The position numbers and the translations under genes were made by a program. The notes under the pieces were generated by a model that searched no databases, was not told where the DNA came from, and worked only from the letters and a program-made list of their open reading frames with translations. Below are positions 62,507-64,000 of a DNA stretch of 64,000 nt, piece after piece; the first letter of the stretch is position 1, and each line of letters starts with the position of its first letter. This DNA comes from Gemmatimonadota bacterium (lineage in GTDB: Bacteria > Gemmatimonadota > Gemmatimonadetes > Longimicrobiales > Gaopeijiaceae): NCBI GenBank assembly GCA_009692205.1, contig SHZR01000003.1:1-64000 (forward strand). Reading direction: 5' to 3'.

Positions 62507-62895
62507 GGGTCCTCCTCGACACGCACGTGTGGCTCTGGATGCAGGCGGAACCGGAGAAGCTTGGACCTCAGGCCCGGGCACTCATCGAGGACGTCGGCAA
62601 TGAGCTGCTCCTTTCGGCGGCCTCCGTGTGGGAGATCGCGATCAAGGTCGGAGTCGGCAAGCTCGCGCTGCCCGAGCCGGTATCCACCTACGTTTCCTCG
62701 AGAATGCAGTCCAGCGGGGTGTCGGCGCTCGTCGTGAGTCACGCCCACGTCGCGGGTGTGGCCGACCTCCCGCGGCACCACCGAGACCCGTTCGACCGTC
62801 TGTTGGTAGCGCAGGCGATGAGCGAAGGCGTGCCGATCCTCAGCTCGGACGCGCAGTTCGACGCGTACGACTCCGAGCGGATCTCCGCTTCCTAG
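62503..62895 (+). CDS. PIN-domain toxin (VapC-like), paired with a Phd antitoxin
   Basis: A 130-residue PIN protein: RVLLDTHVWLWM (first Asp), SAASVWEIAIKVGVGKLAL (Glu; the YKVGLGKL-like motif of this subgroup), DPFDRLLVAQAM and LSSDAQFDAY (C-terminal acids). It starts at GTG 62503, overlapping the antitoxin. It is a predicted ribonuclease. Confidence 0.92.
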   Translation: MRVLLDTHVWLWMQAEPEKLGPQARALIEDVGNELLLSAASVWEIAIKVGVGKLALPEPVSTYVSSRMQSSGVSALVVSHAHVAGVADLPRHHRDPFDRLLVAQAMSEGVPILSSDAQFDAYDSERISAS

Positions 62896-62902
62896 CGTCG
62901 CG

Positions 62903-63373
62903 CTAGGTTCGGTACTGCGCGTCGATCGCCGTCCGGATGTCGTCGAGCGATCTGCCTTGCTCGGTCATCTCGTAGGCGAGAATCGCCTCGTCCATGCAGA
63001 CGTCGCAGCCCGCCGCGTGGTCGTCCTTGAAGCAATCGAGCAGCGAGTAGTGCGTGAACGTCTCGCGGCAGAGGCAATAGCAGTAGAGGCCGTCGAGAAC
63101 GGACACGATCTCGGCCGCCATGGTGTAGGTCTCGGCGACCTGCGGCGTCGAGGCGTAACGTGTGGCCGGCATCACGTGCGAGGCGTGCGCGTCGATGCGG
63201 GGCGTCGGGTGATGGCTCGCCTCCTGCCCGCCCCTCTGTGTGACAATGGCCAGAACGAGGAGTGCCGCGACCAGGCTCCCGCCCATGATATAGAACGGTG
63301 CCCGGTTCCTGCCCCCGGCCTGCCGCACCGGCCCGCTGGTTCGCTCGTCCCGCCTGCGTGCCGCACGGCTCAT
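62903..63373 (-). CDS. PCYCGC-motif family membrane-anchored protein
   Basis: A 156-residue protein with one N-terminal membrane helix (FYIMGGSLVAALLVLAIV) and an extracytoplasmic domain containing LYCYCLCRETFTHYSLLDCF and GCDVCMDEAILAYEM. The clustered Cys residues match the PCYCGC family (here YCYCLC), which may bind metal or undergo thiol chemistry in the envelope. Function unknown. It is convergent with the PIN toxin gene, 7 bp apart. Confidence 0.8.
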   Translation of the reverse strand: MSRAARRRDERTSGPVRQAGGRNRAPFYIMGGSLVAALLVLAIVTQRGGQEASHHPTPRIDAHASHVMPATRYASTPQVAETYTMAAEIVSVLDGLYCYCLCRETFTHYSLLDCFKDDHAAGCDVCMDEAILAYEMTEQGRSLDDIRTAIDAQYRT

Positions 63374-63430
63374 CGCTCAGTCTCCTTCGGGTCGTATCGT
63401 CGGTGTCATTAGCATAAGCGGGGCGAAGCC

Positions 63431-64000
63431 TCAGTGCACGTGTACGGCGCCCGAGGCGGCGGGCCGACTCATCTCGGTCATCGAGTCTAGGACGCCATAG
63501 CTCCCCATGCGCATGGGGTTGCCGCCGAAGAACAGCCGCGCGCCGAGCGAGACTGCCCAGAAGGACGTGCCGCCGAACAGGTCCGTCGCGACGATGCTGC
63601 CCTGCGCCCCGCGCACTTGGTGGTGCTGCACCTCCACAAACGGACGGACGCTCCACGGGTTGGGCGTCAGCTCGAAGGCGTACGCCGCCGTGGCGATCAG
63701 CCACCGGGTCGAGCCGACCGCGTCGGTGTCGTGATCGTAGCGGAAGAAGTCGTCCGTGCTCGCGGGGCCGTTCCTCGCATACTCCGGTCTCTCGGCGTAC
63801 TCCACGCGCGCGTAGGGCTGGTGGCCGCCGCGGTTGTAGCGCGCCTCGGCGAGGAGGCTGAAGAAGTCGGAGTGATCCGTGAGGAAGCTGCGTGAGGCTT
63901 CCGCGAGCGTGTAGAGCTGCCCGCCGCCGAGGGGCGCGGAGCGCGCGACAGCCGCGTTGACGAGGCGCGTCGTCTCCTCGACGGTGGTGTGGGCGAACTC
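63431..64000 (-). CDS. Outer-membrane beta-barrel-like protein, C-terminal part
   Basis: The last 189 codons of a gene that starts beyond the window. Alternating strand patterns with aromatic girdle residues are seen (FFSLLAEARYNRGGHQPYARVEYAERP, STRWLIATAAYAFEL, VRPFVEVQHHQVRG, TSFWAVSLGARLFFGG), suggesting a porin-like outer-membrane barrel. The C-terminus is HVH, not the usual aromatic. I cannot name the family from this part. It probably lies upstream of, and is co-transcribed with, the PCYCGC gene (57-bp gap). Confidence 0.6.
   Translation of the reverse strand, partial: EFAHTTVEETTRLVNAAVARSAPLGGGQLYTLAEASRSFLTDHSDFFSLLAEARYNRGGHQPYARVEYAERPEYARNGPASTDDFFRYDHDTDAVGSTRWLIATAAYAFELTPNPWSVRPFVEVQHHQVRGAQGSIVATDLFGGTSFWAVSLGARLFFGGNPMRMGSYGVLDSMTEMSRPAASGAVHVH

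Overview
The window is high-GC, densely packed DNA from a Gram-negative bacterium with an outer membrane: it encodes TonB-dependent receptors, SusC/SusD-type remnants, a TolC-like channel and many lipoproteins or signal-peptide proteins. The mixture of LVIVD-repeat, PQQ-dehydrogenase, penicillin-acylase, abhydrolase_10 and PCYCGC families and NHL propellers, with many GTG/TTG starts and 1-8 nt gene overlaps, resembles Gemmatimonadota or a related soil/marine phylum. That placement is inference; no rRNA gene is present to confirm it.

Layout. 0-4.3 kb: the 3' end of an IS3-family element abuts a broken TonB receptor gene, downstream of LVIVD and DUF305 lipoprotein genes. 4.3-9.1 kb: a TetR-controlled tripartite efflux operon (TolC, EmrA, EmrB types). 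9.3-12.2 kb: truncated haemoglobin, divergent from a dihaem cytochrome c plus PQQ dehydrogenase pair. 12.3-12.9 kb: VapBC. 12.9-17.3 kb: TerC, HupE/UreJ, a membrane-anchored protein, YajQ and an amidase, led by a yybP-ykoY-type (Mn2+) riboswitch with an intrinsic terminator. 17.4-23.2 kb: two SDF-family symporters flanking a DUF4160/DUF2442/HD/unknown cluster and a lipoprotein. 23.3-26.2 kb: D-tartrate dehydratase, an Ldh-family oxidoreductase and a VOC protein. 26.4-31.5 kb: a zone of gene decay (nonsense codon, 37-bp frameshifting duplication, SusC/SusD deletion chimera) around a PAL-like NHL protein. 31.5-35 kb: penicillin acylase, a TetR regulator and a cupin gene with an in-frame UGA, preceded by a perfect 28-bp palindrome. 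35-39.2 kb: zinc-ribbon and HD proteins, then a CmtR-like ArsR regulator coupled to a TonB receptor. 39.2-42.7 kb: a PIN/RHH toxin-antitoxin pair, an abhydrolase_10 protein and a cupin. 42.7-48.5 kb: a complete MoxR-DUF58-BatA/B/C operon. 48.6-54.9 kb: an amidohydrolase, a small export protein, then a mosaic of gene fragments, a VapBC pair, aldehyde dehydrogenase and an AbiEii-type protein. 55-59.2 kb: a tightly coupled amidoligase operon (C39-like peptidase, RLAN/RimK ATP-grasp, GCS2 ligase, N-formylglutamate amidohydrolase). 59.4-64 kb: DUF2911, a second abhydrolase_10 protein, Phd/VapC, a PCYCGC protein and a partial outer-membrane protein.

The strongest candidates for new biology are the four-gene amidoligase operon, the Mn2+ riboswitch controlling TerC together with HupE/UreJ, and a 51-52.5 kb mosaic with three aldehyde-dehydrogenase C-terminal tails that differ almost only at third codon positions. 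Several genes carry single clean lesions in otherwise intact frames, so recent pseudogenisation, or assembly error, is a theme of the window. No tRNA, rRNA, CRISPR array or prophage was seen, and no stretch over 300 bases lacks a gene or gene remnant.
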